From contig NZ_CP091921.1 of assembly GCF_022063185.1 (NCBI RefSeq), positions 1-33,931 on the forward strand: a stretch of DNA of 33,931 nt, read 5' to 3'. The notes under the pieces were generated by a model. It was not told the origin of the DNA and made no database searches. It saw nothing but the letters and a program-made list of their open reading frames with translations. The position numbers and the translations under genes were made by a program. Source of the DNA: Nostoc sp. UHCC 0870 (lineage in GTDB: Bacteria; Cyanobacteriota; Cyanobacteriia; Cyanobacteriales; Nostocaceae). Position 1 is the first letter of the stretch; each line of letters starts with the position of its first letter. Positions 32,285 through 33,931 of the stretch are shown here, in pieces.

Positions 32285-33931
32285 GTGATTACTACCAACT
32301 CTAAACTTCAACCAATTCAACTGACAGGTCAGTACGAGACAGCATCTCGCCCGACCACAGACAAACCAACAGAAGTCACTGCTCATCAACCTTGCCCCCA
32401 CTGCGGCAAACCAGACTGGTGCTACTCCATCGGCGAACTGACAGTCTGCAACCGAGATGCTGAACCCGCTACAGGCTGGGAGAGGACAGCAAAGAGCGAT
32501 CGCAACGGCAAACCATACTACGCACCAGCCACAGCCAAAAAATCGCCACGTCCCCAAGGCAAAGAAGAATACGTTTACACCGACATAGCCGGTAATCCCT
32601 TAATCAAAGTTATTGTCATCCGTCCAGGCAAAACCAAAGATAAAGATGTCTTTCAGGAATATTGGGACGGGACACGTTGGACGAAAGCCAAAGACTTTTC
32701 ACCAGAACAAAAACGCTCCCACCAACAACAAATCACCATCTATCGTTACGCCGAAGTCAGGGAAGCGATCGCGTCAGGTAAAACCATCTTCATAGTCGAA
32801 GGTGAACGCCTAGCAGATAGCCTTTGGGCAAGAGACATAGCAGCCACTACCAACATCGGCGGTGCTGGCAAGTATCGCTCCTACGGCAACTACCAAAGTG
32901 CTTTAGAAAATGCTAACCTAGTTCTCTGTCCCGACCGTGACGAGCCAGGGCTAAAGCACATGGAAGATATTAATGAAGACTTCCCAGATGCCAAGTGGTT
33001 GTATGCCCCACCCAGCGATTTTTACTGGACACACTTACCCAAACATGGCGGATTGGATATTCAAGACTGGATAGACGACGGAGCAACAGCCGAAGACATC
33101 CTGCAAGCCATCGAGGATAGACGAGTCGTAGTTGATGCGCTCAACGAAACCCTGTCCCTAGAAGCCGAGCGGGATAGACCAGCCCAAAGTAAGTATAAAC
33201 AAAAATTGAATGCCATTCGTGCCGTGTGGGGAGAACGCCTACGCTGGAATACCCTCAAAAAACAAGTAGAACTCGACGGTAAACGGTTGCCACTTGACCG
33301 GATTGATTTACAAGTAGCGATTGATATTGACATTGACATCAGTAAAGAACAAGCCAAAGGGATTGTCTTGAAACTGGCTCAAGCCCATTCATACTCTCCT
33401 GTAGTGGAGTATTTAGAATCAGTCGAAGGGCGTTACCCCAACGTAGATGTCAGTTTCTTGGATAAATTAGCCGAACGTTACTTTGGCACTCATGACCCCT
33501 TACACGCTGCCCTGATGAAACGCACGTTAATTGCAGCTGTAGCCAGGGCATTCGAGCCAGGATGTAAACACGATGAAATTACCATCCTCCAAGGTAAGCA
33601 GAAATCACTCAAATCCACATTCTGGGAAATTCTAGCCGGGGAAGAGTTTTTCACCGATGACCTCAACGGCACAGAAAAAGACGAGGTTTTAAAAATTAGC
33701 CAGTATTGGATTTTAGAATATGCCGAGTTTGAGAACGCCTACAAGAAAAAGGATGTTTCCCAACTCAAGGCGTTTTTATCCAGAAAGAAAGACTCCATGC
33801 GCCGTCCCTACGGTACTGATATTGAAGATTTCCCCCGTCCATCCATCCTGGTAGGAACTACCAATTTAGATGAATTTCTCTATGACCCCACAGGGGAACG
33901 TCGCTTTTGGGTAATTAAGGTTTTATTCAAG
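32285..33931 (+). CDS. VapE-type primase/helicase, N-terminal 549 codons (continues at position 1)
   Basis: Putative plasmid replication protein. Starting at GTG 32285 (AGGGG about nine bases upstream) the frame stays open to the last base. It shows a zinc-ribbon motif CPHCGKPDWC with a later Cys (residues ~37-55), a TOPRIM-like segment (FIVEGERLAD near 168; CPDRDEPG near 216), then a VapE P-loop domain. That domain has a variant Walker A, GKQKSLKST near 436, a Walker B-like ILEYAEFE, and VGTTN and TGERRFW near the end. Typical VapE P-loops read GxxxxGKS; the residue before the Lys here is Leu. The family (virulence-associated E) includes phage and plasmid primase-helicases. The frame ends on a complete codon at the window edge and joins the frame at position 1, so the gene appears split by linearisation of a circle. 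The replication role is inferred from the domains. Confidence 0.85.
   Translation, partial: MITTNSKLQPIQLTGQYETASRPTTDKPTEVTAHQPCPHCGKPDWCYSIGELTVCNRDAEPATGWERTAKSDRNGKPYYAPATAKKSPRPQGKEEYVYTDIAGNPLIKVIVIRPGKTKDKDVFQEYWDGTRWTKAKDFSPEQKRSHQQQITIYRYAEVREAIASGKTIFIVEGERLADSLWARDIAATTNIGGAGKYRSYGNYQSALENANLVLCPDRDEPGLKHMEDINEDFPDAKWLYAPPSDFYWTHLPKHGGLDIQDWIDDGATAEDILQAIEDRRVVVDALNETLSLEAERDRPAQSKYKQKLNAIRAVWGERLRWNTLKKQVELDGKRLPLDRIDLQVAIDIDIDISKEQAKGIVLKLAQAHSYSPVVEYLESVEGRYPNVDVSFLDKLAERYFGTHDPLHAALMKRTLIAAVARAFEPGCKHDEITILQGKQKSLKSTFWEILAGEEFFTDDLNGTEKDEVLKISQYWILEYAEFENAYKKKDVSQLKAFLSRKKDSMRRPYGTDIEDFPRPSILVGTTNLDEFLYDPTGERRFWVIKVLFK

Noticed and set aside
1..33931. tRNA, rRNA or type IV secretion (VirB) genes
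   Set aside because: None recognised on either strand; the transfer channel, if any, must be elsewhere or of an unknown kind.

Overview
The window looks like a complete plasmid of about 34 kb from a filamentous, probably Nostoc-like, cyanobacterium. Three things point to a cyanobacterium: HIP1 octamers (GCGATCGC, e.g. at 1429 and 3266), arrays of AACTGGT/AACTGAT-type heptamers as found in heterocyst formers, and the plasmid gene families present. The molecule appears circular. The last codons (…RRFW…, ending at 33931) and the first codons (position 1, same frame) join into one open frame that continues the VapE fold without a gap. The window therefore opens inside a replication gene of about 842 codons (32285-33931 plus 1-882).

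Layout. (1) 32.3-0.9 kb: TOPRIM/VapE-type primase-helicase whose 3' part carries ten GGTGGAAC octamers. (2) 0.9-2.3 kb: non-coding, rich in heptamer repeats and hairpins, a candidate origin/oriT region. (3) 2.3-7.3 kb: a 1644-aa MobF relaxase-helicase fused to a DUF3854/TOPRIM-like domain and three 60-aa repeats. The gene is bracketed by a 27-bp inverted repeat. (4) 8.1-10.7 kb: a DUF2281/PIN toxin-antitoxin unit, an unknown gene, a perfect palindrome (candidate parS) and a TPR protein. (5) 10.7-12.8 kb: parA-parB plus an orphan antitoxin on the minus strand, with a second copy of the palindrome inside parB. (6) 13.0-20.5 kb: a type I restriction-modification locus with a frameshifted hsdM, an hsdS missing its first target-recognition domain, an intact hsdR, remnants of another hsdR on both sides of it, and two PIN toxin-antitoxin pairs plus one orphan antitoxin placed between the R-M genes. 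(7) 20.5-25.7 kb: an eroded region with a Coq4-like gene, an integrase and its diverged partial copy, a truncated kinase, a lipoprotein gene, an ardC remnant, other coding scraps and repeat elements. (8) 25.9-31.3 kb: a minus-strand operon running from a ParM-like actin and a small putative DNA-binding protein through several unknown small proteins to two membrane proteins, the last a FtsK/VirD4-like ATPase. A divergent ribbon-helix-helix gene lies beyond repeated GGCAT sites.

How it fits together. Replication is probably driven by the VapE-type protein. Segregation may be doubly insured by ParAB/parS and an actin-type system. Transfer would use the MobF relaxase, possibly with the membrane ATPase as coupling protein. 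Addiction modules stabilise the plasmid. The R-M system appears damaged and to have been rebuilt by recombination. The least explained part, and the best candidate for an undescribed system, is the eight-gene actin-to-ATPase operon.
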